The notes beneath the pieces are model-generated. The model searched no databases. It was not told where the DNA came from and saw only the letters and a list, made by a program, of their open reading frames with translations. A stretch of DNA of 64,000 nt from positions 855,055 through 919,054 of the forward strand of contig CAJNDS010000668.1 of NCBI GenBank assembly GCA_905221605.1, read 5' to 3'. This DNA comes from Symbiodinium natans. Lineage: Eukaryota > Sar > Dinophyceae > Suessiales > Symbiodiniaceae. The translations under genes and the position numbers were made by a program. Below, in pieces: positions 41,314-51,332 of this stretch; the stretch's first letter is position 1, and every line of letters starts with the position of its first letter.

Positions 41314-41465
41314 ACTTGTGTTTCACGTTGGCGCCCGATATTCGCTCTTTGGAGATGGTGCTGCAGAAACCCTCAATTCTTCAGTGGATCATTCTTTGGC
41401 CAAGTAATGCTCCAGCACAGTTGAGTGAACACGAACGGCCGATGCTTGGAGTTGAATCTGGCTAG
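41314..41465 (+). CDS. Exon of 49 codons with a broken paralogue at 6.0 kb
   Basis: TGCAG acceptor; frame LCFTLAPDIRSLEMVLQKPS then ILQWIILWPSNAPAQLSEHE, RPMLGVESG and TAG. Its first third is duplicated, with a frameshift, at 6022-6088. Family unknown. Confidence 0.6.
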
Positions 41466-41881
41466 TCCTCAAGCCCAGTTGCAAAAGGGTTTAGGGTTTA
41501 GGGTTTAGGGTTTAGGGCTTAGGGTTTAGGGATTAGGGGGCACCTTCACTCCGCTCTTTCAGGTGGTTGGGCTCCCTGGTAAGCCATATTGAGCACAAAA
41601 GGGCGACACCTTCTCCCAGGGCTCCTAAGCCCTAAACTCTAGAACCCTCAAACCCTAAACTTGCCCTAAACACTAAAACCCTAAAAAAGCCCTAAAACCC
41701 TAAACCCCTAAAACCCTCAAACCCGCAAACCCCCAAGTGAAACCCTAGAAAACCCGAAAACCCTAAAACAAAAACCAAGCAAAAACCCTAAACCCCTGAA
41801 ACCCCAAGCCTTTCCACCCTAAACCCTAAACCCTGAACCCTGAACCCTAAACCCTAAACCCTGAACCCCAAGTCTTTCCAG

Positions 41882-41954
41882 AAGGCTCTGGCTCCGGAGA
41901 GCGGCCGAGGTTCCCCTGCGTGTGGCCGAGCCGCCGGGCGGGCTCTGAGAACTC
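41882..41954 (+). CDS. Possible exon, two frames open
   Basis: Either KALAPESGRGSPACGRAAGR or RLWLRRAAEVPLRVAEPPGG. TTTCCAG acceptor. Very GC-rich. Confidence 0.35.
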
Positions 41955-42079
41955 TACACCAAACCAGAGGGGTTTAGGGTTTAGGGTTCATGGTTTAGGG
42001 TTTAGGGTTGAGGGATTTTGGGGTTGAGGGATTTTGGGGTTTAGGGTTTGGGGTTTAGGGTTTAGGGTTTGGGGTTTTT

Positions 42080-42310
42080 AGGGTTTTAGGGTTTTAGGGG
42101 AGGGAGGCAGAGAGAGCCAAAGGGGTTAAGGGTTTTCTTATCGGGTTCCTAACGGAAGGCTCCCTAAGCTTCCCCAAAGTTCCCTAGGTACCTGTTCCCC
42201 ATGAACCCCCTCCCGTAAGAACCCTATGATTTCGGGGAGGGAGAGGGAGAGAGAGAGAGAGAAAGAAGGGAGAGAGAGAGAGAGAGAGAAAAAAAAAAAA
42301 GAGCACCTTT
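42080..42310. repeat. GA tract spacer
   Basis: (GA)n at 42241-42288 followed by poly-A. A phrase GGCTCCCTAAGCTTCCCC echoes the 12.1 kb tandem repeat. Confidence 0.8.
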
Positions 42311-42810
42311 TACAATGGAGAATGTCCCTTAAATTTTGGGTGTCTACCCGCAATTACTTAGAAACAGGGTCTACATGTATGCACAGGTGAGGCATTATTT
42401 TGGGTTGGTAGGTTCAGGGTTTTGACGAAGCAGCTCGTGACGGCATTGACAGAAGCAGGGTGCTGGAGCGGTTTGCCGGTGCCTCTTGATTGTAGTACCC
42501 ATCTGTTCCCATGGCCAGCATCATTACTCGTGTCATGTTTTCTGCTTGGCTCATCCATTCCTGCACGGGGCATCTTCTACCATTTAGTTTCGGAGAGCCC
42601 AGGGTGTCGACGGGCACAGCTGCAGAGTGCTTGCGATGCAAGAGCTTCATCAAGACCAGCCTGAAAGGACTTGCTTGCATTTGCGCATATTTTGCATGTC
42701 GGTCTTGCGGGTGCGTGGTTCGACATGGGGTGGGGTGTTTGAAAAAGGCAAACTCTCAGTGGCAACAGCATACCACAACGACGATGGCGATGATGACGGC
42801 AATAGCCGCA

Positions 42811-42823
42811 TCAGCAGCAGCAT

Positions 42824-42880
<57 letters not shown>

Positions 42881-43049
42881 TAGCAGCAGCAGCAGCAATA
42901 ACAATAGCAATAGCAATAGCAATAGCAATAGCAATAGCAATAGCAATAGCAATAGCAATAGCAATAGCAATAGCAATAGCAATAGCAATGGCAGCAACAA
43001 CAGGACCAACAGCACGGTAGTCACAATCATACGAGCAAAATACACTTGC

Positions 43050-43086
<37 letters not shown>

Positions 43087-43230
43087 AAGCGAGCGAGCGA
43101 GCGAGCACGCAAGCAAGCAAGCAAGCAAAGAAGCAAGCAAAGAAGCAAGCAAAGAAGCAAGCAAAGAAGCAAGCAAAGAAGCAAGCAAGCAAGACGAGAG
43201 AGGAGAGAGAGAGAGAGAGAGATAGACAGA
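42811..43230 (+). repeat. Compound AGC / AATAGC / GA / AGCAAGCA satellite
   Basis: (AGC)n at 42811-42895, AATAGC units at 42896-42990, (GA)n at 43057-43085, AAGCAAGC with AAAG insertions at 43095-43195, (GA)n again. The 229-codon Ser/Asn/Lys-Gln ORF across it is a product of the repeats. Confidence 0.9.
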
Positions 43231-43316
43231 CGATACCATCAGTGGTGGACGCCTTCTGTCAGGAGACTGGATTGCCGGAGCCAAGCTTCTCCGAACCGCT
43301 TCGGAAATCTCCCTAA
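43231..43316 (+). CDS. Possible exon after satellite
   Basis: Frame IPSVVDAFCQETGLPEPSFS then EPLRKSP and TAA. Composition is unlike the satellite before it. Confidence 0.35.
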
Positions 43317-43728
43317 AGAAGCTGGGCCTGCATCTGGCCAGGTTCAGTGCTAAGGAGTTTGGTGTTTTAGGGTGCAGGGCCTTGTAGGGTTTAGGGTTTC
43401 CGGTTTATGGTTTGGATTTAGGTAAATGGTTTCAGGGATGTAGACCTCAAGGCTTGAACCCTCAAGTTTAATTTGGGGCACAGGGCTTATGGCCGAAGAT
43501 GCCAGCCACCCCCGGCCCCACTTGCACACCGCACACTCGACATAATCGCCAGTCAACTCCACCCTGGGCACGAAACCCATCGACCTTACACCTAAGTCAC
43601 CGGGGCTTAGGGTTTAGGACCCTAGCCCTAAACCCCAAACCCCCAAACAAGGCTTTCTTGGGGTGCCTCGGAACCATCAGAGAACCCTAAACCCTAAACC
43701 CTAAACCCTAAACCCTAAACCCTAAACC

Positions 43729-43794
43729 GCCTCGTGGAGGAATGTGTCCATCAACCTGAAAGATGTGGGCCTCGCCGCCAAGGTGCGGCCCAGG
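43729..43794 (+). CDS. Possible exon
   Basis: Frame ASWRNVSINLKDVGLAAKVR then PRAAK, between a CCCTAAA array and TTGAGGG/TTTAGGG repeats. The alternative frame RLVEECVHQPERCGPRRQ is also open. Confidence 0.4.
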
Positions 43795-43828
43795 GCTGCA
43801 AAGTTTATTTGTATTCAGGACTATGTAG

Positions 43829-43839
43829 GGGTTTAGGGT

Positions 43840-43892
<53 letters not shown>

Positions 43893-43895
43893 GGT
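43829..43895 (+). repeat. GTTGAGG heptamer variant array
   Basis: Nine TTGAGGG units, a homogenised variant of TTTAGGG. Confidence 0.95.
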
Positions 43896-43975
43896 AGGAA
43901 TACGTAGACCTTAAATCATCAAAGGGGCCCTCAGTATGATTCAAGGTCATTTCCTTGTTTGGGGGGTATTGGGGC
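43895..43975 (+). repeat. Family H repeat copy
   Basis: GGGCCCTCAGTATGATTCAA, GGTCATTTCCTTG and GGTATTGGGGC match 14.8 and 33.1 kb. Confidence 0.5.
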
Positions 43976-44017
43976 TGGTTGGGGAGTCCATGCTTATATG
44001 TTCAATCTTTATTCTTG

Positions 44018-44063
44018 ATGGAGAACGAAGCAGCTGCCAAGAGGTGCCCGTACTTTCACACTA
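44018..44063 (+). CDS. Possible first exon
   Basis: ATG frame MENEAAAKRCPYFHT, then a CCCTAAA array. Confidence 0.35.
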
Positions 44064-44533
44064 AACCCTAAACCCTAAACCCTAAACCCTAAACCCTAAA
44101 TCCTAAACCCTAAACCCTAAACCCTAAGCCCTAAGCCCTAAGCCCTAAGCCCTAAGCCCTAATCCCAAAACAACCAGGGGGCTGCATGCATGGTTCGGCG
44201 GAATGAGTAAGAGGCAACCGACAGGTGTGAGACTGGAAGCATGGCTGAGGGTTGAAGGTTTCTGTACTCAGGACTAAGCTTCTGCAGGGTGCACAGCGCC
44301 TCGAGACCTTTTGGGGTTTGGGGTTTAGGATTTAGGGTTTAGGGTGTAGGGTCTTACGAAGCTTGGGTTGACGACATTTTCCCAGGAGGCGAGCCACAAG
44401 ACCCTGACCACACCAGCTCTCCTCTCAAGAAGTCTGCACATGTCGTTTCCAAGGCCAACCCTAAACCCTATAACCCTGAACCCCAAACGAGGAAAGGCCA
44501 ACGAGCCCTCCTCTCCAGAGCATTGCTACAGGG

Positions 44534-44648
44534 GTCGGAATAGTTACTCATAGTATCCCCTTATGGTCCCTTTATAGTTCTACTAGAACCCTAAACCCTA
44601 AACCCTAATAACCCCAAAACCCTATTCTAATTCTAAAGGCCCCTATGC
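44534..44648 (+). mobile_element. Family D element with CCCTAAA insertion
   Basis: GTCGGAATAGTTACTCATAG, CCCTTATGGTCCCTTTATAG, then three CCCTAAA units, then AACCCCAAAACCCTATTCTA and AGGCCCC. Confidence 0.65.
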
Positions 44649-44679
44649 CGCTTGCTGCTGGGCACATCACCTTCTTGAG

Positions 44680-44744
44680 GCAGCTGACATCGACAAGCGC
44701 CTCGCCCGCATCCGCGACACCGAGCCACCATGGGAGGACGCCGG
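44680..44744 (+). CDS. Exon, unknown protein
   Basis: CTTGAG acceptor; frame AADIDKRLARIRDTEPPWED plus A and two bases; donor GG/GTGAGG. Strong third-position GC bias. A TTTAGGG array begins after the donor. Confidence 0.65.
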
Positions 44745-44912
44745 GTGAGGGTTTGGGGCTTAGGGTTTTGGGTTTTGTGTTTTGGGTTTAGTGTTTAGGG
44801 TTTAGTGTTCAGGGTTCAGGGTTTAAGGTTTAGGGTTCAGGGTTTAGGGTTTAGGCTTCCCCATGGCGGGCACCGACACGGTCTGAAGGGTTGAGAGCTC
44901 AGGGTATGACAG

Positions 44913-45053
44913 GAGGCCTGCTTGATGGAGCAGGGCCTTCTCGCTGCGTCCCAGTTACTGTTGCAGATTCTGTGCAACTACAGCTGTAGGAACTCGATTT
45001 GGGCTGCTATGGTTCCGTGCATTGTGAGTAGCACTGCCCCAGAAGCTTGCTGA
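44913..45053 (+). CDS. Exon of 46 codons with stop
   Basis: TATGACAG acceptor; frame EACLMEQGLLAASQLLLQIL, CNYSCRNSIWAAMVPCIVSS, TAPEAC and TGA. Leu-rich helix then Cys-rich part. A second small frame (45063-45138, ALYFTYLKECHVAAGCGCMD) may be the next exon. Confidence 0.55.
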   Translation, partial: EACLMEQGLLAASQLLLQILCNYSCRNSIWAAMVPCIVSSTAPEAC

Positions 45054-45139
45054 ACATCACAGCTCTCTATTTCACATACCTGAAAGAATGTCACGTTGCA
45101 GCTGGCTGTGGCTGCATGGATTGGTTGCGTGTTTAGAAG

Positions 45140-45900
45140 AGATATATATATATAACAAAAAGTTACATATTTACACAGTTTATTTATTTGTTCAGATTGA
45201 TTTTTATTGTTTTATGTATCTCTATATATATATATATGTACATATGTACACCCACACCCACCCACGCACACACACACACACAAACACACACGCCCTCGAG
45301 CACATGGGTTGCGGATCTCAAGCACTGCCACCAGAAGTAAGCACGAAGTAGCAGATGCATGTCCTGCATCATCAGAGCAGAATCATTCGAGCATGCGGGT
45401 GCTGGGCGGGTTTAGGGTCTAGGATTTAGGGTTTGGGGAGCTTGAACCATTTGTATGCAACTAAGTAATGATGCATCGACACGCACACAAACGCAGGTGA
45501 GCATCTCAACAAAGAGAAAGTAGGACCCATGATGTAGCCAAATCCGTTTCCAAACCCAAAGGCATGAGAGCCAGAAGCCCTAAACCCAACAAAACACGCG
45601 CACTATCCACATCCATAACTCCATAGACTCTCTCTCTCTATATATATATATATGTGTATATATGTATGTATGTATGCATGTATGTACGGATGTATGTAGG
45701 TATGTCTGTCTGTATGTATGTAGGTAGGTATGTATGTATGTATGTATATACACACATACATACATATGTGTATATATGTATACATATACTTAAATATGGT
45801 TAAATCTACATCTACATATATATGTATATATATATATATATACGTATGTGTATATATATATATGTATGCATATAATACATATACATATATATATACATCA
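45140..45900. repeat. TA / CATA / TATG microsatellite region
   Basis: ATATAT tracts (45142, 45222), a CACACCCACC tract (45250), then TATGTATG-type satellite from 45635 to 45895. ORFs are low complexity. Confidence 0.85.
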
Positions 45901-45911
45901 TCGACACGAGC

Positions 45912-46035
45912 CTGGTCTCCACTGGAGGACTTGGTGGACGTCGCGCTATGAGCCCTGTACATTCACTGAGAGGGGGGAAGGCAGTTGGCCACAACACCTG
46001 GGAGGTTGTCGGCTTGAGGCAGCCCCTTGGGAGGG
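45912..46035 (+). CDS. Possible exon
   Basis: Frame SLVSTGGLGGRRAMSPVHSL, RGGKAVGHNTWEVVGLRQPL, GRDLG up to a TTTGGGG/TTTAGGG run. Confidence 0.3.
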
Positions 46036-46420
46036 ATTTGGGGTTTGGGATTTAGGGTTTAATTAGGGTTTAGGGGTTAGGGGTTTAGGGTTTAGGGGTT
46101 TAGGAGTTTAGGGTTTTAGGGTTTTTCAGCTTGTAGAGTTTGGGATTTATGTAGTCCTCAGGGAGACCAGATGCAAAGCAGGGATGACTAGAAGAGCAGC
46201 CGAAACAAGTACTTATGTTGCCCCCAGTATCCCCTCATTATCCTTCCAATGCGCCCATTATACTCCCTATATGACAGCAGTACAAACTACCCAGGGTTCC
46301 CATTCTGATTCGATAGGGCTCAACATTAAGTACGCAAGCCTTTGTGCACAAGTTTCCTAGTCGAAATGCCCCTAGCCGCTGCGCATGGCTAACCGCAAGA
46401 GTCCAGCTGCCAAAGGGTAC

Positions 46421-46502
46421 CCCTAAACCCTAAACCCTAAACCCTAAACCCTAAACCCTAAACCCTAAACCCTAAACCCTAAACCCTAAACCCTAAACCC
46501 CT
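46421..46502 (-). repeat. CCCTAAA array
   Basis: Eleven near-perfect units. The surrounding 46.06-46.95 kb holds heptamer variants and no convincing exon. Confidence 0.95.
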
Positions 46503-46957
46503 ACATGTAAAGTTTACTGGTGAAAGGGTATGAGGAGCCCTGGCCCGCAAGGGCTCCTGTGGGGTAAGAAGGGATCTAGGCTGTGGCTGTGAAGGTTTAG
46601 GGTTTAGAGTTTAGGGTTTAGAGTTTAGGGTGTAGGGTTTAGGGTTCAGGGTTTAGGTTTTTGGGTTTAGGGTTCAGGGTTTAGGGTTTAGGGTTTAGGG
46701 CAACTTATTCTTGCTACTGTAGCTCTCGGCTTTTGAAGGGGGCCAAGTGACAGCCTCAGTTCCACTTTCGAGTTGCTAACGAGTTGTCAGAGGTATCCTC
46801 TAGAGAACTCATCCGACCATGCGAATCTTCAACTGCAGCTGATGCAGAGGAAAAGTCAGCGCATGAATCTTGGTGTTAGGGTCAAGGGTGCTGTCAGGCT
46901 GATGGTTTCATGGGGCGGCAAACCCTGAACCCGGAAAGAGCAAACAGGGGCATCGAG

Positions 46958-47029
46958 GGCGATGTGCGAGCGCGCTTGTGCGCTGTTTTTGCTAAACTTC
47001 TTGACATCCGCCCTGTCAAAGCCTGCTAA
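46958..47029 (+). CDS. Exon, unknown protein
   Basis: CATCGAG acceptor; frame GDVRARLCAVFAKLLDIRPV then KAC and TAA; a GC donor (AAA/GCCTGC) is possible. Confidence 0.5.
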   Translation, partial: GDVRARLCAVFAKLLDIRPVKAC

Positions 47030-47080
47030 TTATCTAGGGACCATAAGGGAAGCTATTCGTAGTCATTCCCACCCCTACTT
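47030..47080 (-). mobile_element. Fragment of family D element, reversed
   Basis: The reverse complement contains GGGAATGACTACGAATAGCT and TCCCTTATGGTCCCT, matching the left part of family D. Confidence 0.45.
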
Positions 47081-47099
47081 AGGCAGCACTTGTCTGCTT

Positions 47100-47470
47100 C
47101 TGCTACGCAATCCGTGAAGCTCACACCCCCTTGTCTGCATCAATGGGACGCAGTTGCTCTTGAATTCCCCCCAATTCTGGCATTGGCCCTGTATAGGTTC
47201 TCAAGAATTCTATAGCAACCAGACAGTAACTCTTCATAAGTACGCCCAGGATCCATCTGGAAGCACTACCCCGACTGCACCCACGGAAACATCAACCCAT
47301 CTAACTGAATAAGAAGCCCCAACCCCTACAAGCCCTAAGTTCAGGCCGGCTAGTACAGCCTAAACACCTAAGTGCAATGATTCCTCAACCGCCCCGAAGT
47401 CCCCTAATTAAGCCCCTTTCAAACCGCCTTGAACACCCAAGAGTCTATGCGCTCGCGCCCTCTAGGTCCA
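47100..47470. other. Spacer, no features seen
   Basis: Balanced composition, no arrays, no convincing exon. A short Ala/Leu frame (47473-47514, ATASLLGAALVAQA) follows. Confidence 0.4.
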
Positions 47471-47959
47471 AGCAACAGCATCGTTGCTGGGAGCTGCCCT
47501 GGTTGCCCAGGCAGGAGGATTGACTCCGAGTTGCTGTTTAGGGTTTAGGGTTTAGGGTTTAGGGTTAGTAAATTTAGGTTCGTAAGGTAAGGAGTTGCCC
47601 CCTTCTGATGGTGCATAGCCCATTAGTGTTAGAATGGTCAGGGATGGTAGTGTGTTTTCTGGCCTGCCTAATGCCATATAAAAAGCCTCAACAGCTAGCT
47701 ATATAACTCGCAATAATTATTATGAAGATCCAAACTAGAAGCGCTTTGTAGTTACCTCCAAGACATTCCAAGACTGCAAGACGCGAAGACCTTCCATTCA
47801 AGCTTGTCTTTTCACAGACTTTCGCTTCCAAAGTGCTTTCTCTTGTGCGTACCAAAGGAGGTTCATGGGTAGTTATAAGTACTCCCCAAAAAACAAAACA
47901 AAAGCAAAACAACATAAATGATAAGAGTAAAATCTGAGAGTATGGCTGTTGTCAAGCAT

Positions 47960-48096
47960 GCATGATGATGACACAGCCGGTGGCCAGGGCCATGCTGAGG
48001 AAGCTGGTGCGCCTTTGCTGACAGCAGCGCACTTCTTTTTGCCCGTGCATAGTTCACGGTTTCTGGTCTTTCTTTATTTCCGCGTTCGCCCTGATT
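47960..48096 (+). CDS. Possible exon
   Basis: Frame GGQGHAEEAGAPLLTAAHFF, LPVHSSRFLVFLYFRVRPD and TGA. The minus-strand ORF across the same bases is an alternative. Confidence 0.3.
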
Positions 48097-48263
48097 GAGT
48101 CCCAGTCCTTTGCTGGAGTGATGGTTGTAGAAGTGAAGTTGAGGGCATGGGTTGTGGCCATTTGCGCCTTTTGATCTCTGATCCCTTGGTCTGGGGGCCC
48201 TCACCCCCAAACCCAAGCCTTCTAGCAAGCTAGGCGGGTGGTGAAAGCTTCCCTTGATCGAAG

Positions 48264-48490
48264 GGAAGTTTCATGGGCCCTGAATCTGGTCCCTAACCTC
48301 CTTTAAAGGGTTCTGATGTATGGGCCCTTAATTTGTCTCGGGTATATAAGGGGTCCCCTTTGAAGGACCATACTAAGGGACCATGTAACTACCCTAAGAT
48401 TCCGGGTTGTGGGCCCTCAATTTGTCTAGCAAGGGGTACATAAGGGGTCCCCTTTGAAGGGGGGATACTAAGGGACCATGCAACTAAGAT
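48264..48490 (+). mobile_element. Family C element with tandem right-half duplication
   Basis: GAAGTTTCATGGGCCCTGAA at the left; CCATGTAACTACCCTAAG first right end at about 48397. The right ~85 bp (GGGCCC, ATTTGTCT, AAGGGGTCCCCTTTGAAGG, ATACTAAGGGACCATG) is then repeated to 48490. Confidence 0.7.
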
Positions 48491-48684
48491 TCCCAAACTT
48501 GCGAGAGTATGTGCTCCGCAGTTGCCCCATGCCCCAACCACCCTCGCCCTCACCACCAGCGCTGGCACTGCCACCAGCTCTCAGCGCCACCACCACCCTA
48601 CAGCACCCCTAAACCCCCTAAACCCCCTAAACCACCTAAACCCCCTAAACCCCCTAAACCCCTAAACCCTAAACCGTACAGCTG

Positions 48685-48939
48685 GTGCTGCAAAGCCCCC
48701 ATCAGTGGGTTTGGAACTTCGGGTCTCCTATAGAGCCCTACATGTACGTCCTACATCCCCCAGATAAGAAACCCTCCAACAAAAAAGCATCACAGGCCAC
48801 CTTTGATCTGCCGCCCCCCGAAGCTCCAAAAGTTCCCCCACCCAGGCTCCACAAGTTCCCACAGTGTTCCCTAGCACCCTGCAAGCGGCCTCAGTTCCGT
48901 CATTTCCCAAGCACAAACCGAGAAGTGACCAAGGCCTAA
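48685..48939 (+). CDS. ORF of 84 codons, Pro/Lys-rich
   Basis: Frame includes PIEPYMYVLHPPDKKPSNKK, ASQATFDLPPPEAPKVPPPR, LHKFPQCSLAPCKRPQFRHF and a stop just before CCCTAAA repeats. Low-complexity Pro content lowers confidence. Confidence 0.4.
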   Translation: MLQSPHQWVWNFGSPIEPYMYVLHPPDKKPSNKKASQATFDLPPPEAPKVPPPRLHKFPQCSLAPCKRPQFRHFPSTNREVTKA

Positions 48940-49197
48940 ACCCCTAACCCTAAACCCCTAAACCCTAAGCCCACAAGATTCCGAAGTCCATAACCCCGAA
49001 CCCCCTAAACCCCTAAACCCCTTAACCCCTTAACCCCTTAACCCCTTAACCCCTTAACCCCTTAACCCCTAAACCCCTAAACCCCAAACCCTAAGCCCCT
49101 AAAACCCTAAAACCCTAAACCCCCTAAACCCCTTAAACCCCTAAACCCTAAGCCCGAAACCCTAAACCCGAAACCCTAAGCCCGCAAGATCCCGAAG
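48940..49197 (-). repeat. CCCTTAA / CCCCTAAA variant array
   Basis: Homogenised CCCCTTAA octamers (49018-49072) and other C-strand variants, ending just before a TPR exon. Confidence 0.9.
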
Positions 49198-49263
49198 TAC
49201 CAGGCGCTACTTCCGGGCGTGGCCCGGGCGCTTGAAAAGGACCTCGGGCCGTCGCACCCGCAG
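49198..49263 (+). CDS. TPR exon, first part of a split repeat
   Basis: CCCGAAG acceptor; 22 codons reading YQALLPGVARALEKDLGPSH then PQ, donor CAG/GTCCGGGTTTAGGG, phase 0. ARALEKDLGPSHPQ is the end of one kinesin-light-chain TPR plus the start of the next (L-G-x-x-H-P). Joins in phase to 50195. Confidence 0.75.
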
Positions 49264-49591
49264 GTCCGGGTTTAGGGTTTAGGGTTTAGGGTTAGGGTTT
49301 AGGGGTTAGGGGTTTAGAGTTTAGGGGTTCAGGGTTTAGGGTTTATGTCTTTGGGTTTGTGGCAATATTTTGGGTTTAGGGCTTTTGCGGTAAGGGGTTA
49401 CGGGGTTCAGGGTTAAGGGTTTAAGGGTTGGAGTTTCGGGTGCGGGATTTAGTGTTCAATGGTCAGAGAGATCCCGGTAGAAGAGAGTGCTTTGGTTCAA
49501 GGTTTAGGGGTTTGGTTGGTTATTCTGTTTCAGGGCTTATAGCTTTAGAGCTTTTGGTTTCCTGGTTTAGGGTTTCGGGGTTGAGGGTTTC

Positions 49592-49855
49592 GTGTTTGCG
49601 CTCCGGGGCGAAAAACTGCAGGGGCAGTTAGAAGGTAGAATCGTCAGTAGAGCAACTGACTGTTTACTTGCAGTTCTGATGGAACCATATTCAGGTACTC
49701 TAAACTTAAGGAAGATTGCTATATCGGAGGAACCCTTAACCTTAAACCCTAAACCAAAAGCGGGCGCTGTATGCGCCGAGGCGAAACAGGCGAAACCATC
49801 ACCCAACAAAGTTATAAACCCGCACAGAGGCCCGTGCAATATTGGCTCCTGCTAA
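49592..49855 (+). CDS. ORF inside the predicted TPR intron
   Basis: Frame with LRGEKLQGQLEGRIVSRATD and CLLAVLMEPYSGTLNLRKIA, lower GC than nearby exons. It lies within 49264-50194, which I predict to be an intron, so it is a nested or decayed element, an alternative exon or chance. Confidence 0.3.
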   Translation: MFALRGEKLQGQLEGRIVSRATDCLLAVLMEPYSGTLNLRKIAISEEPLTLNPKPKAGAVCAEAKQAKPSPNKVINPHRGPCNIGSC

Positions 49856-50034
49856 GACACCTTGTTACCCAACGTTCCTCGTTTTAACTTGGATACAGCA
49901 CCCTCGTGCCATAAAATGGACATACACCAGAGCGCGGGCCCTTGAATCTGTTGCCCCGATTTAGGTATATCTGGGCACGCTATTGCTACGCCAACGCCTA
50001 TGGACTGCGAATCTTTCTGCCACCCTGTTTCCAG

Positions 50035-50152
50035 GACCCAGAGTAAGCCATTATTTCCTTTTTGTAGGGCTTCAGATTCCCTTATAAGCCCCTTTAATCC
50101 AAAGCAAAGTACCCTCTTAAATCTAGGTTAGCTACTCTTTTTGAATCCCCAA
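50035..50152 (+). mobile_element. Degraded family E element
   Basis: GACCCAGAGTAAGCC at the left, AGCCCCTTTAATCCAAAG in the centre, a weak right end. Preceded by a coding-like stretch (WARYCYANAYGLRIFLPPCF, 49970-50034). Confidence 0.45.
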
Positions 50153-50194
50153 GAGTTGTAAGTCGAAACCCTAAACCCTAAACCCTAAAAGCAG

Positions 50195-50271
50195 GTCTTG
50201 GCCGTTCAAGGAACACTTGCCTTGGCCTACGTGGAGACGGGGCGTCGGAAGGAGGCCAGCATCCACCCGGA
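50195..50271 (+). CDS. TPR exon, second part of a split repeat
   Basis: AAAAGCAG acceptor; frame VLAVQGTLALAYVETGRRKE then ASIHPD, donor GAT/GTAGAG. Joined to 49263 it gives HPQ-VLAVQGTLALAYVETG, which matches the 24-residue spacing of HPxVxxxxxxLAxxYxxxGxxxEA without gaps. The intron has G-strand heptamers after the donor and C-strand ones before the acceptor. Confidence 0.75.
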
Positions 50272-51127
50272 TGTAGAGTTTGGCAGCTTTAAACCCTAAG
50301 CCCTGAACCCTAAACCTAAGCCCGAAACCCTAAACCCTAAGCCAGCAGTGGCAGTGCAGACCTCCCTCCTACCAAAGCTCGAAGAGTCCGTTTGGGGCTG
50401 AATTTGAGCTCTCGAACCATTGAAGAGGCAGACACCTGAGCCTTACAGCTTGCAAAGAAGGCTGCTCATGTGGGCATTTCCCAAACGAGGGGTACGTACC
50501 CCTTTAGTACCCCAAATAGAATAGAGTCCCCTTAAAAGGGACCCCCCACAAAGGGTACCCCGGTTTTCGGAAACCCCCGCATGACTTCCAGTGCACTTGC
50601 CTGCTTCGGGGAGGCATCTGCGGAACTAGTATGGACCCTTTGCGGCAACATTTGAGGAATAGAGAGGGACAAACTGAATAGGGACCCACCCGGAAAGGGC
50701 CCGTGATTAAAGCTTGCCCCATTTCACGTTGCGGTCGCCTTCTTCAGGCTGAGTCGTTGCAACGGGTGCTGACTCTTGGCCGCTAACGGGCACAACTCTG
50801 ATGGATGCTAGCGTTGTTTGGCTTGCGTCGTTACAATTGTCATGTGGGTGGCTTTGTTGGGGCCGATTTCCACACAGGCAGCACCCGCATGGTGTGAGTG
50901 CTAAAGATGCATGGCTTTGAGTTTTACAGGCAAGGGAGCCAAGGGAATCTTGTAGCACAGAGGTTGTCATTGCTGCACACCAATGGGGGATGGATCCAAG
51001 CAGGGCTGTCTGCAACGCACTTCAGCCCCTCCCCCTCCCGCCTCCCCCGTATCGCCCCGTCCCTCTCATTGTGCGGTTTTCAGTTCTCGGGTTTGCCACG
51101 TAAAGCTCCTGTTTTTTTTTTCATCAG

Positions 51128-51332
51128 GCACAAGCTTCTCGAGCTCCAGGACATCAAGTGCAGCATTCTAAGTTGCAATTCCCTGGTAGACATCGCTGCC
51201 GATGAGCCCGTTACCGGCCGCAGGCCTTTGCAAGCTGGAAGCCACCACAGACAGCCCTCGTTCAAGAGCAAAACAAACCATGTCTGGCCCTCGAACCTTT
51301 CGACATGCATAGTCGGATTGGTAGGCTCGTGA
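51128..51332 (+). CDS. Exon of ~68 codons, unknown protein
   Basis: CTCCTGTTTTTTTTTCATCAG is the best polypyrimidine-acceptor of the window. The frame is HKLLELQDIKCSILSCNSLV, DIAADEPVTGRRPLQAGSHH, RQPSFKSKTNHVWPSNLSTC and on to VGS and TGA. The frame is open upstream to 50898, which may be intronic. Confidence 0.5.

Noticed and set aside
42511-43316. ORFs of 142-229 codons rich in Ala, Ser/Asn, Leu or Ile
   Set aside because: Produced by AGC, AATAGC and AAGCAAGC satellites; no independent coding evidence inside the repeats.
50707-51015. Minus-strand ORF of 102 codons
   Set aside because: No motif, and the + strand is also open across most of it; not enough evidence to choose.
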